Source: Mytilus edulis
Lineage: Eukaryota; Mollusca; Bivalvia; Mytilida; Mytilidae
DNA length: 64,000 nucleotides
NCBI RefSeq assembly: GCF_963676685.1
Contig: NC_092357.1
Coordinates: 63,994,797 to 64,058,796, forward strand
Reading direction: 5' to 3'
Shown: piece by piece, positions 1 through 10,689 of the stretch
Position numbering within the stretch: the stretch's first letter is position 1
Layout of the letters: each line of letters opens with the position of its first letter
Made by a program: the position numbers and the translations under genes
The notes under the pieces: model-generated
The model's input: the letters and a program-made list of their open reading frames with translations, nothing else
What the model was told of the DNA's origin: nothing
Databases searched by the model: none

Positions 1-252
1 AGATTTTAAAATCATGCAAATCCATTAAGAAGGGACAGATCAAGGTAACATAACACATACTCAAAAAGGAACAAGACGGGATGCATCGAAAGGAAAATGT
101 TTTCTGATTTGCATGCATCATGCGTCATGCAAATGGACGGGAAAAACCAACAATTATAGACCTAGTCAGTATTTATTGCCATGGCTGGTTTAGTCTTAGC
201 TTTATCCTAGGTCACTTTTAAAGTTTTGAATGTAAAAATGCAACCACTATTT

Positions 253-507
253 ATTGATTGATTGTTGCTGTTTTAACGCCACTTTTAGGCACCACATTTT
301 GGGCAGTTTTTATTGCTGGAGGAAGTCGGAGTGCCCGGAGAAAACGGCCGACCTTCGATAGAAAAATTGACAATCCTAGTCAATTAAGATTGGAATCGAG
401 TGCACCCGCACGAGCGGGGTTCGAACTCACAACCTCGGTGTTGACTGGCTAGTAATTACAGTTTTAGAACTACTCAGACCACTTGGCCAACAAGGCCCCC
501 TACAACA
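253..507 (-). repeat. tRNA-derived SINE, near full length
   Basis: On the minus strand the head (about 500 down to 416) looks like a tRNA gene: an A-box-like TGGCCAAGTGG and a B-box-like GTTCGAACCCC at the usual spacing. A body of about 160 bp follows, ending in a tail of CAATCAATCAA type. The same body recurs at 63282-63480 and, split, at 5395-5940. Internal Pol III boxes plus an unrelated tail are the defining SINE layout. The A and B boxes are seen directly; the family assignment (a bivalve SINE) is recollection. Confidence 0.8.
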
Positions 508-1447
508 CAATAAGATTCCATGTTAAGGTGATACCAAAAACCTTGACTCAAATTAATTAGGCTCGTTCCAATTTCATAAAATTATGACAAAATATTTACT
601 TTGACTCTTTGACAAAAATATAAAAATTTTGAAAAGTTTTAACCAAGCCTTTTATCGGAAAAATTTGGTTAGATATATAGCAATTTGGTTAAATATATAG
701 TAGCATATATAACAATAATTTTGATCATTGAGAAGCTTAATATTTCCTTAACAATACAACGTGCATGTGTAATTAAAACGTTTCGCTGATTTTACAGAGT
801 TATATCCCTGTAGTGTTAGGTACCACCTTAAACTGAGGGAAAGACATATTTAATAATCGATGTCAATGTACTTGTTCATGTTATATCTTCTTTTATACAT
901 TGTGAACAGGACATGTTCTCCCTTCCGCGGAGCACCTGAGCTCACCCCCAATTTTGTTAAGGTTTCGTTTTCCCAGTCTTTAGTTTGCTACAGTGTGTTA
1001 TATAGTTTATTGAAGTATATAGAGTGTTTATTGTCTTTTTTATTAATTTTTTTCTGTTGTCATGGAGTTACCAATTTGTCTTCGACTAACGAGTTTTGTA
1101 CCACTCGCTTTTATATATATATATAAATCTAAATAAAAGGAAGAAGACGCAATCAATAAAGATGAATAAACAGAAAAGGAGGATTAAAAGGATAAAAAGA
1201 AATAAAAGAAATAGATTACATAAAGGTCAGGATGGGTTTTACAGACAAGAGGATACTTGGTAAAAAGTGCAGAATAAATGACCAAAATGATAATAGAAAA
1301 AAATAGCCACATAAAAAAAAAGAATAACGGGGAGATAAAATATAATGAATACAGAATAATGAGCCAGATTTATAAGGAATAGAGAAAAAAAGTTAAAAAA
1401 AATTCCAGAATACAGAATTACTGCAAATGCATAAAAAAATACTTAAG
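508..1447. other. No gene seen; old repeat debris
   Basis: AT-rich sequence with no ORF that looks conserved. Around 905-960 there is a degraded match on the plus strand to the 3' region of the Penelope-like element seen at 46500-46775 (shared words include GGAGCACCTGAGCTCACC). The stretch 1130-1440 is an A-rich, purine-biased tract on the plus strand. Confidence 0.45.
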
Positions 1448-1740
1448 TTATATATAATTACTTGATAAGTTACAGTTGCGGATGTAGTTATAATGGTTTC
1501 CAGAAGCTTTTTGATTGATAATGTTGTAGTAAGGATCATCAGTGTCATCATAGGTACGACATACCATTGGATCTGACGTCACACGCAATACGAATCCCCA
1601 GCAAACACCATTATTTCCTATTATCGATTCGCAAGCGTTAGTACAGTCTTGCGCTGTTGCCGGTGAGATAAAACGATTACCGGTAAAACTCCCATAGTGC
1701 CATTTAGTAAAAGTATAGTAAACACCAGTAGTGCAAATAC
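1448..1740 (-). CDS. Cys-rich terminal exon, secreted-protein type
   Basis: On the minus strand an acceptor (pyrimidine run, then CAG) at 1741 opens a phase-1 exon of 293 nt that stays open for 97 codons and ends in TAA at 1448-1450. The translated piece has cysteines at its start, middle and end (motifs ICTTGVYYTF, DCTNACES, GVCWGF, MVCRTY, YIRNC), typical of a disulphide-bonded extracellular module of PAN/apple-like style. I do not recognise the family with certainty. It lies downstream of the C-type lectin exons on the same strand, and its phase matches the signal-peptide exon at 7320-7359, so it could be an alternative terminal exon of that locus or the end of a separate gene. Confidence 0.5.
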
Positions 1741-2369
1741 CTGAAACAGATTTGATACGAAATCAGCGAAATCGAGCTCAGTTGTCAGTGATCCGGTCCT
1801 AAATGATTTAGGGAGATACCATTTGATTTCTAGGGTGAAGGTGGGTGGTGCTTTAGGATGAAATTTAAAAAAAATTAGGTGTTTTGAGTTAAAAAAAAAG
1901 GCAGGATGAGTCGCATTGCAAAAAAAAAAGGCAGGATGACAATTTATGTAAAAAAAAGTCAGGATAAACTAATAAAATAGACAGGACCGAAAAGAGTGAA
2001 AAATAAAAAAGCAGGACAGAGATTACAACTTAAAAAAAGGATGGACAACATTTTTCATCCTAGCCCCCCCCCCCCCCCCCCCCAAAAAAAAAAAAACAAC
2101 AACAAAAAAAAAAAACAAAACAAGAAACAAATGGTACCTCCCTTATAGCATACATGCAACTATGTTTATTTACTTTTCTGAAGATGTTTAGGAAGCATTA
2201 GGACACTAAGAATCTAACTCCGTGGGGCAAATATGAAATATGGCTTTGGTTTTACTTTTATGTCCTTATTGGCCAATATATAGCACTTGACATATTCACG
2301 TACTTGAACATCCTTTGTCTTCACATTGTTGGGTTTAATCGTTCATGTTGAAGGTGAATCTATAATTAG
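1741..2369 (-). other. Intron or spacer with homopolymer runs
   Basis: No coding signal. It contains degenerate A-rich copies of an 'aaaaaaggcaggatga' word (1880-2050), a run of about 18 C at 2065-2082, and an A-rich run after it. Confidence 0.4.
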
Positions 2370-2570
2370 ATATAGGAAGATGTGGTGTGAGTGCCAATGA
2401 GACAACTCTCCATCAAAATAACAATTTATAAAAGTATATCATTATAGGTCAATGTATGGCCTTCAACACGGAGCCTTGGCTCACACCGAACAACAAAATA
2501 TAAAGGGCCCCAAAATTACTAGTGTAAAACCATTCAAACGGGAAAACCAACGGTCTAGTCTATATACAAA
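2370..2570 (+). repeat. Dispersed repeat family C
   Basis: Matches the window-wide family whose core reads GAAGATGTGGTATGATTGCC, then a GAGACAACT word, then GGCCTTCAACAATGAG. Other copies: 5985-6105 (+), 10320-10455 (-), 15690-15800 (+), 39675-39775 (-), 47950-48080 (+), 55385-55500 (+), with short relics near 24730, 29610, 43600, 49010 and 56590. No ORF. The mechanism of spread is not visible. Confidence 0.7.
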
Positions 2571-2858
2571 ACTGTTTTCGACGCACCACGCTTATATTTT
2601 TAGTGTTATATATATTAACTGAATAAAATACGTTAAATAAAACCAACATTACTTCACTAATGCACAAATGTTAAACCTATGTATATTTCTTTAATAAATA
2701 GATATATTATATCATTTAAAAAATAAAGCTTATTGAAGAGAACTGTAAGAGGGGAACAATTTATCTAGGCTGGTCATTAACCTTGCAACATACGGGTATA
2801 GCAGAGCCAAACAGATAAAGGACCCAGAATCAGTCTTCTATCAACTAGAAAACCATTA

Positions 2859-3120
2859 GGGAACGACAATTTAACTTCAAAGGAGGGGGTGGGGAGAGGG
2901 TTATGGGTTTTTCCTAAAAAAATAATCTGATCCCCAATTTGATGGAAAAAAATCTTCTGGTCAAGCAGATGACAAAAAAAAATTTCTGAATGCAGATTTC
3001 CCCCATACCTTATAGTGTAAAATTTTGAAAAAAATAATTTGATAGCGTCCAAAAACTGAATGATTTTTTCGTACCCCCCCCCCCCCCCCATCCCCCATTT
3101 GAAGTTAAATGGTTGTTCCC
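2859..3120. mobile_element. MITE with TTA target duplication (Harbinger-like)
   Basis: A 262-bp non-coding element with terminal inverted repeats starting GGGAACGAC and, from the other end, GGGAACAACC, both continuing into ATTTAACTTCAAA. TTA directly flanks both ends (2856-2858 and 3121-3123), the target duplication typical of PIF/Harbinger elements. Relatives occur at 3914-4156, 43270-43515 and 46958-47216. The TIRs and TTA are seen; the superfamily is inferred. Confidence 0.75.
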
Positions 3121-3631
3121 TTACATATCATAAAATATCCATGACATATTGATAAATTTTGCAGTCATAATTTATGGTTTTACTAAGTGATGTTTATAGT
3201 GTCTCTGTGTTCTGTCTTTTGAAGGAAAAAAAATACAACCTACATTATTTCCAGTGTTTTTATAAGTTATGATTTAGAAATTTTCTAGAAAATAAGATCT
3301 TATAGAACAAATATATCAAATAGAGCTAGTGCAATACTGTTTAATAAATTACATTTACATAACATTATATGGTTCATTACAATACGCTGCTATTTAAATT
3401 GGGTAACAGCCATCTCGTGTCATTCTGAAATCAACCTTAATTTCAAATGAAATGTAACATTCATGATGACACGAGCTTCCACAATAAAGTGCACAGGTAA
3501 ATTGAAGTATTTTAAAGGGTGGTGAAAGCGTTGATAGTGCGCACATTTTATGAATGAAGTGCTTCCACGCTTCATAAAAATGTACTTCGGTCAACGCTTT
3601 AACACCCCAAAAAATTTACAAAAAGAAGCAT

Positions 3632-3881
3632 TTAATTCTTAAATAAAATAATACGTTTGTCTTCTTCGCACATAAACGACTTCTTCTCAGTATCACAATC
3701 TGCCAAATTCCATTCCAGTCCCGTATTCTGTACAACGGTATAAGTACATAGATACCCAGCACCTTCCGTTTTTGATGAGGACCAATTCTCATAAATTGGC
3801 GACGATCCGTCATCTGACCATATGCGATTAATATTATCACTTGGATTTGGAGCATACAGTCCTATCCAGATGTGCATTCCC
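3632..3881 (-). CDS. C-type lectin-like domain, C-terminal half and stop
   Basis: The acceptor TTTGTTTCAG opens a 250-nt exon in phase 2. It encodes GMHIWIGLYAPNPSD, then WSDDGSSPIYENW, then WNLADCDTEKKSFMCEED, and stops at 3632-3634. The conserved WIGL, W-x-DG and C-x(n)-C end of the domain are all recognisable. Confidence 0.85.
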
Positions 3882-6800
3882 CTGAAACAAAAGATCAAGA
3901 TGAAGCTAGACAAGGGAACGATCCTTTAACTTCAAAAAGGGAAGGGGGTTATTGGTTTTTTTTTCTAAAAATATTAAAATAATAATGAATAAAAATATGT
4001 TGGTCAGGCAACCCAAGAAAATATTCTGAATCCAGATTTTCCCATATCGTATAATGCTTAATATTGAAAAACATAATTTGATTGATAGCGTTAAAAAAAA
4101 TCGGACCCAGGAAAAACCAGTACCCTATCCCTTTGAAGTAAAGGGGTACTGCTCCCTAAACGAGTTTTCCCCTCCGGAGCCTCGGTCACTTTTACTCAAT
4201 ACTCGGCGTTCAAACTTTGTTATCGCTACACCGAATCCATCGTTTTGATTGGTTGATATCTGATTCTGAGTGTGATGGATTTGTTATCATGCGTAAATTA
4301 TTAATGATATGACGACAAGGTCCAAGTGTTGCGACTTGTTCTGAATATTGGAAACATAAACTGAAGAATCGCAAAAACACCTATTTTAAAAAGTAAAATA
4401 TTTAAATGTAGATTATTCATCCATTTCATGATTCAATTGCATAGATTTTTCCATTATACATTGTAGATAAGATGTACACGCAAGAATCATTGATTGATTG
4501 TTGGTTGCTTAATGTCCAATGAAAAATATTTCATGCATGTTTTGGACGAAATAGATATATGCAAGAATGTTCACAATTAGATAGTGGTGTAATACAGTAA
4601 CTGTTATAAATACGGCAACTGTTGTAATACACAAAATATACTATTCAAGTTTAACTAAGTCATGTAAGTAATAAGTTGTAAATTGTATATGGAATTGAAT
4701 CAAAATAGATTGCTATATTATAATGCAATCTTTGTAATAGAATACAGTAATGTTAGATACTATGCAAACATAAATGGACCGGAAGAAAACAGGCACACCT
4801 TTTTTTTTAAATCTTATTCTCAAAATGTATTTTATTTCATCGATATAATTATTTGTATATTACATATTTTTGATAATCTCATTTCCAATACGGGCCTAAT
4901 TATCAGATCTGGACTCGTATTAAATAGCAATGGGTTGATTCAAGCAATAGTATCTTAAAAGTGGGAGGTATTGGTGATCCGTTCTCGACCATTCATATGC
5001 GTATTCCCTAATATGCAAATCATATAAAAATTATATAATAATGACAATAGTTACAAGTGGGACGATAGATGTTCTTTGAGAAGGTGATTCTTGGCTTCTC
5101 TATAAATCTGTACAAGATTTTGTCCTTGACTATTGCAGACGGTCAAAGCAGTTTCCCACGTCACAGGTGTCGTGTATAGTGTAATATCTCCCGCAATAAC
5201 CTGATATCCTAAAACCATAAATATATTCTCATCATATTTCAAGTAATAGTTACCTCAAGTCACATTGTGAAAAATATCGAATTGGCTTTATATTCTAAAA
5301 GCAATGCAAAAAACTCCCGCAACAATTAATTTCATCCACAACATCAAACATGTTATCTAACAATTATTCAGGGTCTCTCTCTGATACCAAAGGAACTAAG
5401 TTGTTCATCTACTGTAATCACACCAACGCTGAGGTTGTCAGTTAAACCCCAATGTGGCAGGTGTGTTCGACTTCAATCTTAAAGTCAAATGAAACGAGGG
5501 AGTGGTGAAAAATACTGTTTATTTACAATATAATTCTTGAACCAATGCATGTATATATCATAAACTTAGTCTTATATACACGATTTTATCATTTTTTTAC
5601 GTGAAAATATCGCATAATCGTAATTGTTTTCTCTCTCTGTCTGTTATGAAGTAAAAATATGGCAGTTCATTGATTGTCGTGTTTTGAAGCCGTAGTTTAC
5701 CGATTGTCGCATGATAGTAAATAATCAATAAAGAAGCATGAATATTGAGAACGTGTGTAATATGTCAATCAGGTAAATCAGGTAATAGTTTATTTCAGTG
5801 ACAGATCTTGAGTTTTACTACCGAAGGTCGATGATTCTCTCCAGGCACCCTGGCTTCCTCCATTAACAAACTAAGCGTCTGTAATAAAGCTTATGTTGTT
5901 GAAAGTTGAATTAAACACCAACAATCAATCAATTTTGTTTATCATTAAAAGGAAGTTTAGAGCGTTTAAAAAATATAAGAAAGAAGATGTTATATGTTTG
6001 CCAATAAGACCAACCTTTTACAAGAGACCAAATGACACATACATTAACAATCATATGTCACCGTAAGGCCTTTCAACAATGAGACTTCTGAATAAAAAAA
6101 GGGATAATCAATATCAAAATTGAAAAATAAACCCAAGAATGCCATAGCAAAGGTTAGGTGTTCTTTCGTGCTAATAATCTAATGTTCGTAGTGTTTCTCA
6201 TGTAAGTACAAATTCGTCGTGATTTGATTTGACATTTGACAACTTGCATTTGAGCACCACTGATAAGTATTTATACTGCACTCGTTCTATTTGAGCAGTC
6301 AAAATGCGTTGACTGTATATTTCTGTGCCATATACGGTCACTGACCTGATATCACTTTTCCTCATGAATATTTAAATAGAAATTGTCGAAATTATATTTA
6401 ATTATTCATACGACCTCTTCAACCTGTTCTTGTTTCCAATGTAAACAACGATGCGTTTAACGACTCAAACTTGTTTCTTTTGCAATTTTTGGGAAAACAT
6501 ATTTCACTTATTAATATTTTTTTGTTTGCAACCTATAAATCATTAAGTTTTATGTTTATTGATGATATTTTAGTCTGCAACGAATTCGTTCATCATTGAT
6601 TGCGGTAATGATGTACATTTCATCGTGTTTTATATTTCTCCGTCTGTGTGATATGAGGCCTTTTTAAAGGGGGATTTTTCCCAATATTTAAATCAAATAA
6701 ATAACATTAACACAATAAACAACAATTGAAAATGTTTTTTTAGATTGCAGTATAAAGACAATAATAGTGTATTGACTTGACATATCAACGATATAAGGAT

Positions 6801-7359
6801 TCGGCCCGAAACGGGGAAAATGCTCGGCACAGCCTCGCATTTCCACGTTTCTAAGCCTCATCCTTATATCGTTGATATGTCAAGTCAATGCACTATTATT
6901 GTCTATGTTGATGCTTCAAGTTGTTTGTATTTGATATCAAAACATTTTAAGACAAGTTTGAATTGTGTTAAGCTACGTTGTGGCCACGATCCAATACCAG
7001 ATCTTTCACAATCCTTTAGCTATATTTGACTGCCATCAGTTATTCTTATACTACGATAATTTATCTCCATACACTAAATAACGACCATGAACTAATCAAT
7101 AAACGGGCTGTCAAATTGTGAATTGAAATGGGGAATGTTTCAAGAGACAATAACCCGACTAAACAGCAGAAACAGCCGAAGGCCACCAATGGGTCTTCAT
7201 TACAGAAAATTGTGTCTTGACTATGAAATGTCTGTTTTTTGTTGTTGATTTGCTGATATTAATATAGATTATCTTAATTTGAGATATCTTCATTATAAAT
7301 AAATTAAGAAATAACTTACCGTTTAACAAAATGAGATAGATGATTAAATTCATCATCAT
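3632..7359 (-). CDS. Secreted C-type lectin-like protein (three coding exons)
   Basis: Splicing 7320-7359, 5055-5208 and 3632-3881 gives 444 nt: 147 residues and a stop. Residues 1-14 are a hydrophobic signal peptide (MMMNLIIYLILLNG). The rest is one C-type lectin-like domain, with WETALTVC as the first Cys region, then IWIGLYA, IWSDDGSS, a central YLCTY, and a closing WNLADCDTEKKSFMC. Four domain cysteines are present. The EPN/QPD and WND calcium/sugar motifs of classical lectins are not, so calcium-dependent sugar binding is doubtful. Introns are phase 1 and phase 2, and all sites are GT/AG. Small secreted lectin-like proteins are expanded in bivalves and usually linked to innate immunity. 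The first listed ATG sits directly at an acceptor, so an upstream 5'-UTR exon is expected. The domain call is firm; the exact exon set is a prediction. Confidence 0.82.
3914..4156. repeat. MITE copy related to 2859-3120
   Basis: Left end GGGAACGATCCTTTAACTTC; right end with CTTTGAAGTAAA and GCTCCC in inverted position. The internal sequence follows the same order of words (tctgaatccagattttccc, then ttgatagcg) as the other copies. Confidence 0.6.
4157..5054. other. Intron, no further gene seen
   Basis: Lies between the second and third lectin exons. It holds a short repeat at 4480-4560 on the minus strand (a gttgcttaatgtccaatg word also present near 9130 and 11930), otherwise AT-rich unique sequence. 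Confidence 0.4.
5055..5208 (-). CDS. C-type lectin-like domain, N-terminal half
   Basis: The acceptor TTTTAG at 5209-5214 opens a 154-nt exon (phase 1 start, phase 2 end, donor GTAACT). It encodes YQVIAGDITLY, then WETALTVCNSQGQNLVQI, which is the first Cys and first helix of a CTLD, and ends KEHLSSHL across the junction. Confidence 0.8.
5395..5945 (+). repeat. SINE split by an insertion
   Basis: The head and first half (5395-5485, reading to 'cttcaatcttaa') and the second half (5818-5945, from 'ctaccgaaggtcgatg' to the CAATCAATCAATT tail) match the SINE at 253-507. Between them lie about 330 bp absent from the intact copies. No clear target duplication was found. Confidence 0.6.
5985..6105 (+). 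repeat. Dispersed repeat family C
   Basis: Same order of words as the 2370 copy (gaagatg, gccaataagacc, acattaacaat, ggcctttcaacaatgag). Diverged; no ORF. Confidence 0.6.
6267..6906 (+). repeat. 640-bp element ending in a long hairpin, copy 1
   Basis: Pairs with 9655-10295 in opposite orientation over its whole length. Its 3' end is a hairpin with arms 6756-6800 and 6859-6904 of about 45 bp (core CATTGACTTGACATATCAAC). The loop itself folds further (ggcccgaaacgggg against ccacgtttctaagcc). No ORF. The other boundary is near CACTCGTTCTATTTGAGC. Confidence 0.75.
7110..7215 (+). repeat. Start of dispersed repeat family A
   Basis: Shares 'gaaatggggaatgt', 'gacaataacccgac' and 'aaggccaccaatgggtcttc' with the fuller family A copies at 33000-33645 and from 49195. 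A weaker copy lies at 8080-8215. It abuts the donor side of the lectin signal-peptide exon. Confidence 0.6.
7320..7359 (-). CDS. Signal-peptide exon of the C-type lectin-like gene
   Basis: A pyrimidine-rich acceptor (TTTTCAG at 7360 and above) runs straight into ATGATGATG. Thirteen codons and one base follow, then a consensus donor GTAAGT at 7319-7314. The encoded run is hydrophobic. The exon ends in phase 1, matching the phase-1 start of the 5208 exon. Confidence 0.75.
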
Positions 7360-7862
7360 CTGAAAAGAAAAAAAAAGTCATAAATATTTTTATTCTTAGC
7401 ATTATTACCAATATAGCCGAAATCGAAACGTGCTTTTCTATTAGTAAGTAAAATAAAATTATTAGTATTGTTTCGTAAAAATACAAGTACTATATACGAT
7501 TGAAACAAAATAGAGGCCTTCTTTCGCTCATTTTGTAAGTATATCCAATATATGAAAAATGCAAACACTTAAAGGCATGTTCAACCATCTACAAACATGT
7601 ATATTAATCGCGTGATAAGACCAGCTTCAGTTAAGAGAACAGGCGAAGGCGGCATCACAGATACCCCACAAAGGAGTTATCACGTACTAGACAAACTGAG
7701 TCGGAACCTTTTATTTTCTTAAAGAAATCAGTGGGATGGGCCCGTTATTTCCACCTGGACACAGGACTTATATAATATATATATTACGTAATAATAACGG
7801 ATATAGTAATTTCAGTAGAATATAACCTGTATCAACGCACTAACTTGATAAATGTATTTTGA

Positions 7863-7903
7863 ACCATGGAAGTATTATATTGTCAATATAATACTTCCAT
7901 GGT
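7863..7903. repeat. Perfect 41-nt palindrome
   Basis: Arms of 20 bases (ACCATGGAAGTATTATATTG and its exact complement) are separated by a single T. Seen directly; no function assigned. Confidence 0.9.
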
Positions 7904-9529
7904 CATATAATATGTGACAAGACTGATAATAAAATATTAATTCAATGTCATGCAATAAGGTTTAAATGCTAAAAGTTTTTAGAAGATAGAGTTTAATGTC
8001 TGCTTTTTTAGATTAATTCTGCGAATTGTTTTTGTTTGCAAAATCATCAAACAGAATTATAAAGAGAATCACTACTATTTGAATAAAATGGAGGATTGAA
8101 TTGGAGAATGTGTCAAAAAGACAACAATCCAACCAAAGAGCAGAAAATGGTGCGTCTAAACACGGCTAAGGACTCCGAAGTGCACTAATGAGTTATATTA
8201 TGCTACTACAAGGACTAAAAGAGGTGTTGTACAATGTAAACAAATTTCTTATCTAGATGAAAGTTGATATTGCATGCACATATTCAAATTTAATCAATAA
8301 AAGATCACCAATGATAATTGAACAATGCCTGTGCCGGTTTTCGTTAATTTTTCCGAAAATCACTAAACTATAAGACACGTGTCAAAATATGTAACTGATA
8401 ACACTTTAACTTTAAAAAAATGAAAAAAAAAATTATTTGGATAAGAAAATTACCCTGACATTTAGATATATTTACCATAAAAATATGTTTTTAAATTTAA
8501 TTTTTTTTAATATGCATCGGTTTATGATTAAATGAAAAATATAGAAAATTGTTTAGCTGGGTTTTTTTTCAGGAAGGAAAATAAGGTTTGCATCGAGAAA
8601 AATAACCCCTTCTCTATAAATGATCATTTATTGAGGCCCATTTATTTACCTAAGTGGGGGCTTAAATTTCCGTAGATTTATCGCAAAGGACCTCTTTAGT
8701 GCAACAAGAAGAAAAATGTGCACTAAGGGCCTGATGGAATGATACAACTGCTACAAAGGACATGAAATATAGAAATAGACTTGGTAAAAATACATGATTT
8801 TAAATTGTTTAATTATATCTTTTTTAATAAGAAAGTTATTCAATGTTTTCTCGGCACGCGCCTCAATCAGTTGATTGTCACTGTTAGTGTGTAATCGGTA
8901 GAAGTTCAAATGTTCTCTCAACCGTGAGCCGTTTATAATCCGCTTGTATACTGATTAAACGTGCCGGATTAAACATGTAGATTGTATTTCAAATTGTCTG
9001 CATGTTTTTAATATTTTTTACTTCTAATGTAATAGCGTATTTTCAACTCTCATTTGAGGATTTTTTTTACCTTTTTAATTTTAAAATGACAAATAATTGT
9101 GAACTCTTCACGGAAAGGTGAGGATTTGTATTTAATTGCTTAACGTCCAGTGGCCAATTTTTCATTCATTTAATTCTGATGTCCGGAACCATGCCTCACA
9201 TCAAGGTTTTTTAATTGATAGAACATAGGCAAATACAAAAAGATTTTATTGACGATATTTGCTGCCTTGGTCTCTATATGATGATTTATTATGTTTTATG
9301 CAAGGGACACTAAACTCATGTTCAACAAAAACAAATTTACTCAGTTTTTTATGAAGCCACCATACTAACATCTCCTCTTTCGCTTTTTTTGTTGTTGTAT
9401 ATATTTTTTCTTCTTCGTTTTCCTTGTCTTTTAAAATTTTTAAATATATTTATTCCATCATAAATTTTATTTGGTGCTGAAAATAAGAGTACGAAGGTAT
9501 TTGTTAAATTCTGTATATAACTAATCGAA
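7904..9529. other. No gene seen; short repeat relics
   Basis: AT-rich. It contains a family A relic at 8080-8215 and a 95-bp stretch at 8645-8740 that is an inverted match to 11420-11512 (words 'gcaaaggac' and 'gtgcactaag'). No splice-bounded ORF recognised. Confidence 0.4.
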
Positions 9530-9655
9530 GTGCCTGTCCCAAGTCAGGAGCCTGTAATTCAGTGGTTGTCGTTTGTGTATGTGTTACATATTTGTTTTTA
9601 TATTTTTTTTATATATAAATAAGGCCGTTAGTTTTCCCATTTGAGTTGTTTTACA
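9530..9655 (+). repeat. Dispersed repeat with a 'ccaagtcaggagcctgtaat' core
   Basis: A second copy is at 14040-14205 on the same strand. Both run from a 'tcccaagtcagga' word through 'aattcagtrgttgtcgtttg' to 'aggccgttagttttc'. Relics lie near 29110 and 48580. No ORF. Confidence 0.6.
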
Positions 9656-10295
9656 TAGACAATAATAGTGCATTGACTTGACATATCAACGATACAAGGA
9701 TGAGGCTTAGAAACGGGGAAATGCGAGGCTCTGCCGAGCTTTTTCCCCGTTTCGGGCCGAATCCTTATATCGTTGATATGTCAAGTCAATGCACTATTAT
9801 TGTCTTTATACTGCAATCTAAAAAAAAACATTTTATATTGTTGTTTAATGTGTTAATGTCATCATTGATTTAAATATTGGGAAACTTCCACCCTTGTATA
9901 AAAAGGCCTCATATCATGCAGGCGGAGAATTATACAACACGATGAAATGTACATTTACCTGTTGAAACTCACAATCGATGGTGAACGAATTTGTTTGAGA
10001 ATGAACTAAAATATCAACAATAAGCATAAATACTTTGATTTATAGTATGTAGACCAAACATATTAACAAGTGAAATATGTTTTTTTTAATAAAAATTGCA
10101 AAAGAAATAAGTTTGAGTCGTTGTATACATTGAAAACAAGAACAGGTTGAATAAGGTCGTATGAATAATTAATCATAATCTCGGCAATTTCTATTTAAAT
10201 ATTCATGAGGAAAGTGATATCATGACAGTGACTGTATATGACATAGAAATATACGGTCAACGCAATTTGACTGCTCAAATAGAACGAGTGCAGTA
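9655..10295 (-). repeat. 640-bp element ending in a long hairpin, copy 2 (inverted)
   Basis: Inverted partner of 6267-6906. The hairpin arms here are 9656-9700 and 9760-9805, loop gaggcttagaaacgggg to gggccgaatcc. The two copies face each other across 2.75 kb that contains the lectin signal-peptide exon. Confidence 0.75.
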
Positions 10296-10319
10296 TAAAT
10301 TGTCATATCGGGGCCTTTT

Positions 10320-10455
10320 ATAGCTGACTATGCGATATGGGCTTTGCTCATTGTTGAATCCGTGCGTTGACCTATAGTTGTTAATGTCTGTGTCATTTTT
10401 GGTCTCTTGTGGACAGTTGTCTCATTGGCAATCAAAGTTAACCATATCTTCTTTT
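10320..10455 (-). repeat. Dispersed repeat family C
   Basis: Reverse-complement copy: 'gggctttgctcattgttga', 'ctcttgtggacagttgtctc', 'attggcaatc'. Confidence 0.65.
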
Positions 10456-10689
10456 TTTATTAGCGAAGTAAAACAACCATTAATAATTATACATATGAGC
10501 ATTATATATATTTATATAATATTTGAAATAGAAGCAGACATACCATTTGTGACACCAATTTCATTTATTTCCACATCATTAAATCATATATTTCAACATT
10601 TGTCCAGTTCTTTAGCGTCTCTTAATAATGACAGAACGGGCTTTGGAGTCATATATATTATGATTAAGTTAACTAAATTATTTTAAAAG

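Noticed and set aside
416-500. A functional tRNA gene
   Set aside because: A and B boxes are present, but the cloverleaf is imperfect and the sequence continues into a SINE body and tail.
3394-3594. Minus-strand Cys-rich frame just after the lectin stop, apple-like in look
   Set aside because: A phase-1 acceptor could be drawn, but it lies about 30 nt past the stop in a G-rich context with no conserved block; more likely 3'-UTR.
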